A stretch of DNA of 64,000 bases from JBFLVU01 sp964589625. Lineage in GTDB: Bacteria > Acidobacteriota > UBA4820 > DSQY01. The notes beneath the pieces were generated by a model. The model ran no database searches. It had not been told where the DNA came from and saw only the letters and a list, made by a program, of their open reading frames with translations. The DNA is taken from assembly GCA_964589625.1 (NCBI GenBank), contig CAZPSH010000015.1:3964-67963 (forward strand), in the 5' to 3' direction. A program made the translations under genes and the position numbers. Below are positions 16,998 through 25,435 of the stretch, piece after piece (the first letter of the stretch is position 1; every line of letters begins with the position of its first letter).

Positions 16998-18320
16998 TCA
17001 CCCCCAATACACGGCTTTGTTGGCCCAGACTTGCCAGCGGGCGTGGTCGGCTAGGGCGGCGAGGTCTTGGCGGGGGAGGGCGCTGAAGCCGGTGGAGATC
17101 TGGTTGACGCGCTGGACGGCGGCGGCGCCGCCCATGGCCTCATAGATCGCCTTGGCGGGGCCCAGGCCGGCGCCCGCGGCTTCGAGAAAGGCCTCCTTGG
17201 CCTCGAGGTCGTCCCACGGGGGCAGGTCCGGCGCGCTCCGGCCCGTTCTCGCCTCGAAGTCGGCGGCGAGGCCCAGCAGGCGCCAGCGCGGAATCTTCCG
17301 CACGAAGTGGCCCCATCCCTGGCTCACCCGCACCATGAGCACCCGGCGGGCGCGGCCTTCCGGCTCCCCTTGGAGATACGCCCGCAGGTCGGGGCGCGCG
17401 GCCACCTCCGGCTCCCGCAGGGCCTCCACGAGCCAGGATTTCTCCCGCTCGGCGAAGAGCCCGTGGCGCATGTGGCGGTCCTCCTTGTTGTTCATCACCG
17501 TGGTCATGCGCTCCAGCACGGGCGCGCTCACGGCCCCCATCACCCAGCCCCGCACCCGGTTGCCCAGGCCCCCCGGCTCCCACGCCCGCTCCCGCGTGCC
17601 CGCGTCGCTGGACACCACGTCCCACGCGGCGAATTCGCTCTCTTCGTTGAGCACCGTCTGGATGCCCAGGTTCTCCAGCACCCCGCCGTCCGTCAGCGCG
17701 AACCGCTTCGCCGCCCGCAGGTCCGGCGTGGCGCCCCACCCCTCCGGCACGCCGCCCTCCCCGCGCGGCACGTAGAGGGGCGGCAGGCCCACCGGGAAGG
17801 CCGCCGAGGCGGCCGCGGCGAGGGCCAGGGGGAAGCCGCCGAGGGGCGCCCACGCGCTGACGCCGCCGCCGGGCGGGGCCAGGCCTACGCACTTGAAGCC
17901 CTCCCGCGCGAACTTGCCCACCTGCCCGTGGTTGAGGACGCAGACGTTCATCACCAGCCGCGGGCTCGCGGGCAGGCCCGCCAGCGTCACCCCGTGGAAG
18001 AAGAGGCCGTCGAAGGTCTCCGTGATGGCGTTGGTGCGCGTGTAGCCGGGCAGGATCAGCTTCACCAAACGGGGGCGGATCGTCCTTCCGATGAAGCCCT
18101 TTTCCAGCTCCGCCCCCATGTGCGACAGAAAGGCCTCGTCGCCCTCCCCCCGCGCCCGCGCCGCCATCCACGCCGCCCCGAAGATCGAGCCCCCGGAGAC
18201 GGTGGACACCACCCCCACGGAGCCGAGCAGGCCCACCTCACGGAGCCCCGCCACCACCCCGCGGTGAAACCCCGCCGCGCGAGAGCCACCGCCCGAGAGA
18301 GAAAGGGCCAGGGGGATCAT
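16998..18320 (-). CDS. Patatin-like phospholipase
   Basis: A 440-residue patatin-domain lipid acyl hydrolase. The glycine-rich oxyanion loop is LSLSGGGSRAAGFHRG (about 6-20). The nucleophile motif is STVSGGSIFG with Ser about 42; the first Gly of GxSxG is replaced, as often in bacterial patatins. The catalytic Asp lies in ALTDGGVLENLG. There is no signal peptide, so it acts in the cytoplasm or at the inner face of the membrane. It is preceded on the same strand by a small membrane-protein gene (58 bases) and a Lys-rich gene. Patatins act both in lipid turnover and as effectors in some anti-phage systems; no nucleotide-signal gene is seen here. Confidence 0.87.
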   Translation of the reverse strand: MIPLALSLSGGGSRAAGFHRGVVAGLREVGLLGSVGVVSTVSGGSIFGAAWMAARARGEGDEAFLSHMGAELEKGFIGRTIRPRLVKLILPGYTRTNAITETFDGLFFHGVTLAGLPASPRLVMNVCVLNHGQVGKFAREGFKCVGLAPPGGGVSAWAPLGGFPLALAAAASAAFPVGLPPLYVPRGEGGVPEGWGATPDLRAAKRFALTDGGVLENLGIQTVLNEESEFAAWDVVSSDAGTRERAWEPGGLGNRVRGWVMGAVSAPVLERMTTVMNNKEDRHMRHGLFAEREKSWLVEALREPEVAARPDLRAYLQGEPEGRARRVLMVRVSQGWGHFVRKIPRWRLLGLAADFEARTGRSAPDLPPWDDLEAKEAFLEAAGAGLGPAKAIYEAMGGAAAVQRVNQISTGFSALPRQDLAALADHARWQVWANKAVYWG

Positions 18321-18378
18321 GGGGGGCCTCCCTTGGGGACGGGGGCAACCTTGCCGAGACAGGGGTCAAGGAACGCTC

Positions 18379-18918
18379 TCATGCGCAGCACAGAGCCACG
18401 AGGAAGAGGGCGCTCGCGAGAATGGGCAAGACCACGCGACAGACTCTCAGCCACCATCCAAGGCTGTCGATAAGCTTGGTGGACGGCCATGGGTTGGACG
18501 TACCGAGGGACTCCTGAAACTCCCGCTCCCACGCTGTGGGGTTTGCCTCTGCGCACTCGACCCTGCGCCGGTGAAGCTCGCCCATACAAAAGGCGCCGCC
18601 CAGGCTCACGGCCACAGAAACGATCACCAGGGAAATGGACAATAGGGCCGCCGTGCATCCCCGAAGGCTCTCCACGTCCTTGAATACCGCCCAGTGGGCG
18701 GCGATCACGGCCAGGGACAGGTGAAAGCTCAGGTCAGTCAGCCTTCCCGTCCAGTACAAGTAGTCGGCCTGCACTTTCTCCAGGCCCTCTTTCGCGCTTG
18801 TGTGGAGCGGACTCGATGATGGCTGGGGTGCATCCGGCAGGATTGGGGGCAATCTCGGCCCCGCATCTTCCGGAGCGCTTCCGTCATCCTTTGTCGTGAC
18901 CACCACCCGGCCCTCCAT
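18379..18918 (-). CDS. Small membrane protein of unknown function, upstream of patatin
   Basis: A 179-residue protein. A Pro/Ser-rich N-terminal 45 residues is followed by KVQADYLYWTGRLTDLSFHL. Hydrophobic segments lie near 68-78 (weak), 90-112 (TAALLSISLVIVSVAVSLGG) and 157-177 (VCRVVLPILASALFLVAL). I do not recognise a family. The start at 18918 has GGAG seven bases upstream and overlaps the Lys-rich gene by 35 bases, so the two are coupled. It precedes the patatin gene in the same direction. Confidence 0.65.
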   Translation of the reverse strand: MEGRVVVTTKDDGSAPEDAGPRLPPILPDAPQPSSSPLHTSAKEGLEKVQADYLYWTGRLTDLSFHLSLAVIAAHWAVFKDVESLRGCTAALLSISLVIVSVAVSLGGAFCMGELHRRRVECAEANPTAWEREFQESLGTSNPWPSTKLIDSLGWWLRVCRVVLPILASALFLVALCCA

Positions 18919-19198
18919 GAAACGCTCCAGCCGCGGGCTTCTTGAAGGACTTCTTGGCCTTCTTCTTTATGGACGCAGGCTTGGCGGCCGATTTCTTGAC
19001 GGCCCGTTTCCCGACGGCCGGCTTCTTCGCCCCTTTCTTGCCGACCGAAACCTTTTCCCCCTTCTTTGAAGCAGGCTTGTTTTGGTTCGGTTGACCCTTC
19101 GCCTTGCCGCGCTCCCTTGCGATGACGTCGCCACCTTTCGTCTCCGCGATGGCCTCGCCACCCGTCCCCTTTGAGTCGCCTTTCTCCACCTTCTTCAT
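18884..19198 (-). CDS. Lysine-rich, histone H1-like small protein
   Basis: A 104-residue, highly basic protein with many Lys-Lys and Ala-Lys-Pro blocks (KKPAVGKRAVKKSAAKP, KKKAKKSFKKPAAGAFHGG). It resembles the tails of bacterial H1-like (AlgP/Hc1-type) DNA-binding proteins but has no folded domain I can identify. The composition is low complexity, so homology would be hard to show. It overlaps the start of the membrane-protein gene. It could bind DNA or RNA nonspecifically; that is inference. Confidence 0.55.
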   Translation of the reverse strand: MKKVEKGDSKGTGGEAIAETKGGDVIARERGKAKGQPNQNKPASKKGEKVSVGKKGAKKPAVGKRAVKKSAAKPASIKKKAKKSFKKPAAGAFHGGPGGGHDKG

Positions 19199-19257
19199 GG
19201 CCGGCCCCCGTGCGTCTGGCTCACTCTGAAAACCCTACTGCAGGAAGGATAACGGGA

Positions 19258-19506
19258 CTATTTCTTGTCCTTTGGCGGGCAAGGATCGTGGCCGTGGCTG
19301 TCGGATCGTTGGATCTTGCCATCCTTGCCGTGGATGATCAGGTCTGTTCCCTGCCGCTGGCTGATTTCGCGGCCCTTCTCGATGGCCTCCTGTTTTTTCT
19401 CAAAATGGCCCGATGCACGCTCCCCCTTGGCGCGCTGGATGTCCCAACCGCCCTTCTCTTTGTTGGGGACGATGTGGTGCTGGCCGGGCGCTCCCTTCCG
19501 TCCCAT
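19258..19506 (-). CDS. DUF2188-like small protein
   Basis: An 82-residue protein, MGRKGAPGQHHIVPNKEKGG, followed by WDIQRAKGERASGHFEKKQEA and GTDLIIHGKDGKIQRSDSHG. The pattern (a VVP-like strand, WxV, a helix with EAI, then LIIHxxDGxI) matches the DUF2188 family of small proteins of unknown function. The ATG at 19506 follows AGGAGG. It is a stand-alone gene in the accessory region, close to a coiled-coil gene. Confidence 0.75.
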   Translation of the reverse strand: MGRKGAPGQHHIVPNKEKGGWDIQRAKGERASGHFEKKQEAIEKGREISQRQGTDLIIHGKDGKIQRSDSHGHDPCPPKDKK

Positions 19507-19574
19507 GGCGGACCTCCTGAATGCTCTCCAAGCAGGGCCCATGACGGGCCCTGCCCGGGAGCGGCTTCAACCCT

Positions 19575-20240
19575 TTACTTCGCGGCGGGGGCGTCCCCGT
19601 CGGGTTTGCCCTTTTTCGGCTTCTGGATGGTCTTGAAGTAGGCGTCGGCCTTCTTGGGATCCTTGAAGTAGATGCGGCCGAGCTCGCGGTAGGAGCGCTT
19701 GTAGGCGTCCATCCAGTTGACCTTCTCGGTTTCGAGAAGGCCCCATGCCTGGGCCTCGTAGTCCATGGCGGCGCGATGGGCGTCCATGGCGCTGCTGAGG
19801 GCGTCCATGGCGGCGCTGATGGTGCCGGCGTAGGCGCGCAGGCCCTCGTCGTCCTCTTCCGCCAGTTTGGACAGGAGCACGGCGCCGCGCTGGAGTTCTT
19901 CCTCCAGGGGGGCGCCCACAAAGGAGCCCAGCCCGTCGCCGAAGTACTTCAGGTAGAGGGGGGCCTTGGCGCTGTTGCCCACGCGGGCGCGGAGGGCCAG
20001 GGCGAAGGCGCGCACGGCGTCGTCGAAGGCCTCGTCCTCGTTGTCGCGCACGGCGAGGGCGCGCATGGACGAGACGCGCGCGGCCTGGAAGGCCTCCATC
20101 CGGGCTTTGAGCCGGTCCTGGGCCTTGGCGAAGGCCTCGGCCAGCTCCTTCTGCTTGTCCGCCTCGAGGCGCGTCAAGTGGTACACCCCATAGGTTCCGT
20201 AAAGCACGTCCGCGCTGTGACCGGCCAAGGGCAATCTCAT
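19575..20240 (-). CDS. Helical coiled-coil protein of unknown function
   Basis: A 221-residue, almost wholly helical protein rich in Ala, Leu, Glu and Lys (EADKQKELAEAFAKAQDRLK, MDALSSAMDAHRAAMDYEA). It has a basic, Pro-rich C-terminal tail (IQKPKKGKPDGDAPAAK). There is no signal peptide or membrane segment. The ATG at 20240 has AAGAGGAGG upstream. I do not recognise the family. It lies 68 bases upstream of the DUF2188-like gene and may share its transcript. Confidence 0.65.
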   Translation of the reverse strand: MRLPLAGHSADVLYGTYGVYHLTRLEADKQKELAEAFAKAQDRLKARMEAFQAARVSSMRALAVRDNEDEAFDDAVRAFALALRARVGNSAKAPLYLKYFGDGLGSFVGAPLEEELQRGAVLLSKLAEEDDEGLRAYAGTISAAMDALSSAMDAHRAAMDYEAQAWGLLETEKVNWMDAYKRSYRELGRIYFKDPKKADAYFKTIQKPKKGKPDGDAPAAK

Positions 20241-21073
20241 GCGGTCCTCCTCTTGATAGGGGGTTGGATTGGGCGGGGCGTCCTCCCCCTTGTGGGCCGC
20301 CCCGAAGCTGGAAAGCTCGAAACGAAGCAAAACGCGCTCTTTACGGTCATTTTTCTGAATGGATCGCCATGCAACGGGCGACGGATGGTCTTCCACGTGG
20401 GAAAAACGGCGCGTTCCCGCCTCTGCACGGTGTGGGGCGTGGACAGGGGGCCGTCCATCGCCCGTTTCCTCGAAGAAAACCTGGAGGAAATACGAAGCAG
20501 AGGGCGCAGCACGGCATTCCCTGCGCGCGGAATGCCGTCATGCGCCGGGATCAGGGCGTTTCTTCTCGAAGAAGCGCCGTTCTCCGCGGTACTCGTCACG
20601 ATTTTCGTAGAAGAACGCCCGGCAAGACGCTTTGGCGCGCCCCCCAGGGCGGCGAATGGCCTCCGCAGGCACCCGGAAGGCCCGATTGGGGGCGAAACAC
20701 CGGCGTGGAGCCGCCGCGGGACCCCGCCCCCGCGTCGGAAGAGAACCGTTCCGGCCCCCGAAAGGGCCCCCGCGCGAATCCCCATGTCCCCCGTCCTCAG
20801 CAAGACCTTGGGTGACGCTCCCTGGTGTGATGGCCACACGATACACCTGCGCGCCCGGTTCCGCAAGCACGTGCATGGGTCTTCCAAACGCTCTTGGAAA
20901 AAGGCCGGTTCTTCGAACCCCGGCCCGTTCCGCCCGCCGGCGAAGGGCCATCCCCCCCTTGGACGCTTCCGGCCGCACCGTGCCCGGCTTCCTGGGGCGC
21001 CCTCGCGTTCCGCCCCCGGCTTGCCCCGGAGAACGGGATGGGGAATACTTGCCCCATGCAACCGGGAGGACCC
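20241..21073. other. 833-base gene-free region with hairpins, upstream of the restriction-modification locus
   Basis: No frame on either strand reads as a protein family. Hairpins seen are a perfect 9-bp inverted repeat CGGCATTCC...GGAATGCCG at 20512-20537 (8-base loop) and GGCGTTTCTTC-TC-GAAGAAGCGCC at 20555-20578 (one G-T pair). TTCCTCGAAGAA-like variants of the second also occur at about 20466 and 20597. The promoter of mod must lie near its 3' end. The region could hold a structured RNA, repeats, or a decayed gene. Confidence 0.45.
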
Positions 21074-23662
21074 ATGGCGAAGGGCAAAGGGGGCGCGGCC
21101 GGCGGAGGAAAGCGGGCCATTGCCGCGTACGACCACAAGGACAAGACGCGGGCGAACAACCCGCCCGTGGGGCTGGTGACGCCCGAGACCGACCGCGACA
21201 CCGGCCCCAAGACCTACGCCTACGACCCGCACCTGGACCCACAGCTCCAGTGGGCGGGGAAGGCCGAGCGCCTCTCCTTCGACGTGCCCACCGTCTCCCT
21301 GCACGTCCACGAGCGGATTGACCCGCGCACCATCCTGGAGGCGGTCCGCAAGCGCCACGGCAACGGGCCCGCCGTCTCCGAACAACCCTCCCTCTTCGAG
21401 ACGCGGGAGGCGAACCCCCCCCTGCGCGAGGCCATCGAGTTCTACAAGCACCCGAACGGCTGGACGAACCGCCTGGTGGCGGGCGATTCCCTCCTCGTCA
21501 TGAACTCCCTCCTCGAAAAGGAGGGCATGGCGGGGAAGGTCCAGATGGTCTACATGGACCCGCCCTACGGCATCAAGTACGGCTCCAATTTCCAGCCCTT
21601 CGTGAACAAGCGGGACGTGAAGGACGGCAAGGACGAGGACCTCACCCAGGAGCCGGAGATGATCCGGGCCTTCCGGGACACCTGGGAGCTGGGCATCCAC
21701 TCGTACTTGAGCTACCTGCGCGATCGGCTGCTGCTGTGTCGGGAACTGCTCAGCGAGAGCGGGAGTTGTTTCGTACAAATTTCTGACGAGAACGTACACC
21801 TCGTCAGAAATTTGATGGATGAAATCTTTGGCCTTAAGAACCGTGCTGGGATTATCACATTTCGAAAGACATCAGGCCTAACTGCGGGGCTGATTGCTCA
21901 AAACGCAGATTATTTACTATGGTACGCCCGTGATATCAACATAGTTAAATATAGACAGCTCTACCTCGAAAAGGGGGTGGATAGCGACTTGGATTTCTAT
22001 AGTTATGTTGAGCTGCCAAGCGGAGAACGAAGAAAGATCTTGACAAAAGAATCAATGCAAGATCTTCCCGCCGGATCTCGCCCATACTCTGTTAGCGATC
22101 TTACAAGCAGCCATGAATATAGTGAAGGGAAAGTTCCGTTTGAATTTGAAGGGAAAAAGTACAACCCTGGTGTACGATATTGGTCAACGTCTCCCGCGGG
22201 AATGGAAAGGCTTAAATATGCCGATAGGATCCACCCTAGTAGCAATTCTATTCGGTATGTACGTTATTTCACTGACTTTCCTTTTCAACCATTGACAGCA
22301 AACTGGACCGATACGATCACGGGCCAATATTCTGATCCTCGACTTTATGTCGTGCAAACTGCTGTAAAAGCAATTCAGCGCTGCCTCCTGATGACCACGG
22401 ACCCCGGCGATCTGGTCTTCGATCCTACCTGCGGCTCGGGGACGACGGCGTACGTCGCGGAACAATGGGGCCGCCGGTGGATTACGTGCGATACCTCGCG
22501 CGTGGCGGTCACCCTCGCCAAGCAGCGTCTCATGACGGCCCTCTTCGATTACTACGAGCTGGCCCATCCTGAAGAAGGTGTGGGCTCGGGTTTCAAGTAC
22601 AAGACCGTCCCCCACGTGACCCTCAAGTCCATCGCCAACAACCCCGACATCAAGCCGGGCATGAGTAAAGGCGCCATTGACGCGGCCATCGCGCGCCACG
22701 CCGAACAGGAGACGCTCTACGACCAGCCGTTCCTCGACAAGTCCAAGGCCCGCGTGACGGGCCCCTTTACCGTCGAGGCCGTCCCCGCTCCCACCGTCCG
22801 TCCCCTGGGCGAGTTCCCAGCGGAGGCCCCGGCCGCCGACGCCTCCGCCGGCCGCTCGGGCGAATCGCGCCGCCAGGACGACTGGCGCTCCGAACTTTTG
22901 CGGTGCGGCATCCGAGGCAAAGGGGGCCAGAAGATCGAATTCTCTCGCGTCGAGCCGCTCGCGGGCACTCGGCGGCTCCATGCGGACGGCGAGACCAAGG
23001 ACGCCGAGCGCCGCCGCGTCGTCCTCTCCTTCGGCCCCGTGGACGCGCCCCTGGAACAGAGGCAGGTGGCCGAGGCCCTCGAAGAGGCCAACCTGCTCGT
23101 GCCCAAACCGAAACTCGTGGCCTTCGCCGCCTTCCACTTCGACCCCGAGGCGGCGAAGGATATCGACGAGACGAACTGGCCCGGCGTCATCCTCCTCAAG
23201 GTGCAGATGAACACCGACCTGCTCACCGAGGATCTCAAGAAGAAGCGGGCCTCCAACGACTCCTTCTGGATGGTGGGCCAGCCCGACGTGGGGATCCGCC
23301 GTATCGAGCGCGGAGAGCACGCGGGCCTGTGGGAAGTGGAGGTCTACGGGTTCGACTATTACAACCCCAAGACGGGCGCCATCGAGTCGGGCGATACCTC
23401 CAAGATCGCTGTCTGGCTTCTCGACCCGGACTACGACGGCCGGAGCCTCTATCCCCGCCAGGTCTTCTTCCCCATGGCCGGTGACAAAGAAGGCTGGGCG
23501 CGCCTCGCCAAGAACCTCAAGGCCGAAATCGACGAAGACCTCATCGAAAGCTACCGGGGGAATGTCTCCCTGCCCTTCGAACTCGGCGACCACAAGCGCG
23601 TCGCCGTCAAGATCGTGGATGATCGAGGCATCGAAAGCCTCAAGATCGTGGAGATTGAGTGA
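21074..23662 (+). CDS. mod: Type III restriction-modification DNA methyltransferase (Mod)
   Basis: An 862-residue beta-class N6-adenine/N4-cytosine methyltransferase. Motif IV VYMDPPYGIKYG (about 158-168) precedes motif I VFDPTCGSGTTAYVAEQWG (about 447-465), the order of the type III Mod class. The region between is the target-recognition domain. It is strikingly AT-rich (21/60 GC in 21901-21960 against 40/60 in 23101-23160), so it looks exchanged. The C-terminal 280 residues extend beyond the usual 600-650-residue Mod and are not identified. The ATG at 21074 follows GGGAGGA. Mod sets specificity for both methylation and cleavage by Res. Confidence 0.93.
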   Translation: MAKGKGGAAGGGKRAIAAYDHKDKTRANNPPVGLVTPETDRDTGPKTYAYDPHLDPQLQWAGKAERLSFDVPTVSLHVHERIDPRTILEAVRKRHGNGPAVSEQPSLFETREANPPLREAIEFYKHPNGWTNRLVAGDSLLVMNSLLEKEGMAGKVQMVYMDPPYGIKYGSNFQPFVNKRDVKDGKDEDLTQEPEMIRAFRDTWELGIHSYLSYLRDRLLLCRELLSESGSCFVQISDENVHLVRNLMDEIFGLKNRAGIITFRKTSGLTAGLIAQNADYLLWYARDINIVKYRQLYLEKGVDSDLDFYSYVELPSGERRKILTKESMQDLPAGSRPYSVSDLTSSHEYSEGKVPFEFEGKKYNPGVRYWSTSPAGMERLKYADRIHPSSNSIRYVRYFTDFPFQPLTANWTDTITGQYSDPRLYVVQTAVKAIQRCLLMTTDPGDLVFDPTCGSGTTAYVAEQWGRRWITCDTSRVAVTLAKQRLMTALFDYYELAHPEEGVGSGFKYKTVPHVTLKSIANNPDIKPGMSKGAIDAAIARHAEQETLYDQPFLDKSKARVTGPFTVEAVPAPTVRPLGEFPAEAPAADASAGRSGESRRQDDWRSELLRCGIRGKGGQKIEFSRVEPLAGTRRLHADGETKDAERRRVVLSFGPVDAPLEQRQVAEALEEANLLVPKPKLVAFAAFHFDPEAAKDIDETNWPGVILLKVQMNTDLLTEDLKKKRASNDSFWMVGQPDVGIRRIERGEHAGLWEVEVYGFDYYNPKTGAIESGDTSKIAVWLLDPDYDGRSLYPRQVFFPMAGDKEGWARLAKNLKAEIDEDLIESYRGNVSLPFELGDHKRVAVKIVDDRGIESLKIVEIE
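21770..22375 (+). other. mod: AT-rich mosaic block inside mod (target-recognition domain)
   Basis: From about 21770 to 22375 base composition and codon use change abruptly from GC-rich to AT-rich and back, within one open frame. The block covers about residues 232-433, between methyltransferase motifs IV and I, where the DNA target-recognition domain lies in this class. This is the pattern expected from recombination of a foreign recognition domain into a resident gene. Confidence 0.7.
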
Positions 23663-24825
23663 TGATGATCTCTCACATTCGGCTCAAGAACTGGCGTAAT
23701 TTCAGGGAGGCGGACGTGGCGCTGGGCCAGCGCGTCTTTCTGGTTGGCCCGAACGCCTCCGGCAAGTCCAACTTCCTCGATGCGGTCCGCTTCCTTCACG
23801 ATATCTGCAAATCGGAAGGCGGTGGACTCGAGAAGGCCGTGAAGGATCGGGGCGGGATGTCGAAGATCAAGTGTCTCGCCGCCGGACACGAACCCAACGT
23901 GGAAATCGAAGTTGACCTGTGCGAGAAACCAGGCGCTTCTCTTTCCTGGCGGTACGCCGTGGGCATCAAGCGCGAGGCCAGCGGAAGCCGGCGGCCTATC
24001 GTTGCCTTTGAACGCGTTTGGAAGGGCTCCGAAAAGCACCAAATCCTCGACAGGCCCGATTCGGAGGACAGGCAGGACGCGGAACGGCTCACGCAGACGC
24101 ACCTCCAGCAGACCAATGCCAACAGAGACTTTCGGGAGGTCGCCCAGTCACTGGGCAAGGTCTCTTACGTTCACCTTGTGCCACAGCTCGTCCGCTTTCC
24201 CAGGGCCTTCTCGGGTCCCGGCCTGGCGGAGGACCCCTTCGGGAGGAACCTCCTGGAAAAAATGGGCCAGGTGACAGAGAAGACCCGGAAGTCCCGGCTT
24301 GCCAAGATCGAGAAAGCCCTGCGTGTGGCCGTGCCCCAACTCAAAGACCTCAATTACCTGATCGACGTGGAGGAAGGGGGCGTTCCTCACCTCGAAGCGG
24401 TCTACGAGCACTGGAGAGCCCGGGGCGCCCACCAGCGTGAGATGGACTTCTCGGATGGCACGCTGAGGTTCATGGGGCTTCTCTGGAGCCTGTTTGAGGG
24501 GGATGCCCCCCTTCTCCTTGAAGAGCCCGAACTCTCTCTGCATACGGCGATCATCCGAGCCATTCCCGGGCTCATCCACCGCCTGACCAAGAAGAACCGC
24601 AGGCAGGTTTTTCTTAGCACACACAGCGCTGAAATGCTCTCCGATACGGGAATAGGGCCGGATGAGGTCATTCTTCTCCTGCCTTCCGCCAAGGGAACGG
24701 AGGTGAAACCCGCTGCCCAAATCGAGGAGGTGAGAGCCTTGCTAGAGGGGGGAATGACCCTGGGCGAGGCGGTTATGCCCCGCACAGAGCCTGCCGACAT
24801 CCAACAGCTCTCTCTGTTCGAGTGA
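23662..24825 (+). CDS. AAA ATPase (OLD/RecF-like), inserted between mod and res
   Basis: A 387-residue ABC-type AAA ATPase of the AAA_15/AAA_21 (OLD-like) group. It begins MMISHIRLKNWRNFREADVA and carries Walker A GPNASGKSN (29-37). Walker B is LLLEEPELSLHTA (about 284-296) and the switch is VFLSTHSAEML. There is no C-terminal TOPRIM domain, but the next gene encodes a TOPRIM-like protein. The pair therefore looks like a split OLD-type nuclease, as in PARIS-like defence modules. The ATG overlaps the mod stop by one base (TGATG), and GTG at 23659 is an alternative start. It has no role in known type III enzymes. Confidence 0.88.
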   Translation: MMISHIRLKNWRNFREADVALGQRVFLVGPNASGKSNFLDAVRFLHDICKSEGGGLEKAVKDRGGMSKIKCLAAGHEPNVEIEVDLCEKPGASLSWRYAVGIKREASGSRRPIVAFERVWKGSEKHQILDRPDSEDRQDAERLTQTHLQQTNANRDFREVAQSLGKVSYVHLVPQLVRFPRAFSGPGLAEDPFGRNLLEKMGQVTEKTRKSRLAKIEKALRVAVPQLKDLNYLIDVEEGGVPHLEAVYEHWRARGAHQREMDFSDGTLRFMGLLWSLFEGDAPLLLEEPELSLHTAIIRAIPGLIHRLTKKNRRQVFLSTHSAEMLSDTGIGPDEVILLLPSAKGTEVKPAAQIEEVRALLEGGMTLGEAVMPRTEPADIQQLSLFE

Positions 24826-24832
24826 AGTCCCC

Positions 24833-25429
24833 ATGCGCTATATCAACCTGGCCGTGGAGGATGCATTGAGTGATGCCGTCGCGCGAAGGCTCGTTGGCGC
24901 GACCGGCGGTCGGCTCGCCGTAGCCCACTCCTTTGGGTGGCGTGGGTGCGGCTACCTGAAGAAGAAGATTCGAGCCTTCAACAATGCCTCACGATTCACG
25001 CCATTCTTCGTTCTCACGGATTTGGATGCAGGCGAGTGCGCGCCAGAGCTCGTTGCCCGCTGGCTATATGGCGTGGAGCGCAGTGAAAACCTTCTGCTTC
25101 GCGTTGCGGTGCGAGAGGTGGAGGCCTGGTTGCTCGCGGACCGCCAAGGGTTCGCGAAGTTTCTGGGTCTCTCCCCGGATGCTCTTCCCGATAAGACCGA
25201 TGCGATCCAGGACCCCAAGAGGGAACTGCTGAAGCTGGTGGCCTCATCCAAGAAAAGAGATCTCAAGGAAGACATCCTTCCTCCTGAGGGGAGGAGAATG
25301 GGGCCAGGCTATAACTCGCGACTGGCCGATTTCGTCTTCCATTTGTGGAATCCGGCGGAGGCCAAGCGCCGCAATTCGAGCCTTGGTGCAACTTTGTTGT
25401 CGCTTAGGCGACTCGCTGAGACCGAGTAG
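24833..25429 (+). CDS. TOPRIM/DUF4276-like nuclease candidate, partner of the AAA ATPase
   Basis: A 198-residue protein. Its N-terminal LAVEDALSDAVARRLV (Glu 9), then FFVLTDLDAGEC (Asp 63 and Asp 65) and VREVEAWLLAD (about 92-102) follow the TOPRIM order: Glu, then DxD, then an acidic helix. DUF4276-like proteins have the same VExEAWLLAD stretch. It starts seven bases after the AAA stop and ends six bases before res, so it is part of one tightly packed operon. Some parts have lower GC than the neighbours (29/60 in 24961-25020). A nuclease function that is switched by the ATPase is inferred. Confidence 0.7.
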   Translation: MRYINLAVEDALSDAVARRLVGATGGRLAVAHSFGWRGCGYLKKKIRAFNNASRFTPFFVLTDLDAGECAPELVARWLYGVERSENLLLRVAVREVEAWLLADRQGFAKFLGLSPDALPDKTDAIQDPKRELLKLVASSKKRDLKEDILPPEGRRMGPGYNSRLADFVFHLWNPAEAKRRNSSLGATLLSLRRLAETE

Positions 25430-25435
25430 GTTCAG

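Noticed and set aside
20237..21799. Open frame on the minus strand across the gene-free strip and the start of mod
   Set aside because: Its first half is the antisense of mod and the rest has no protein-like pattern, so it does not fill the gap with a gene.
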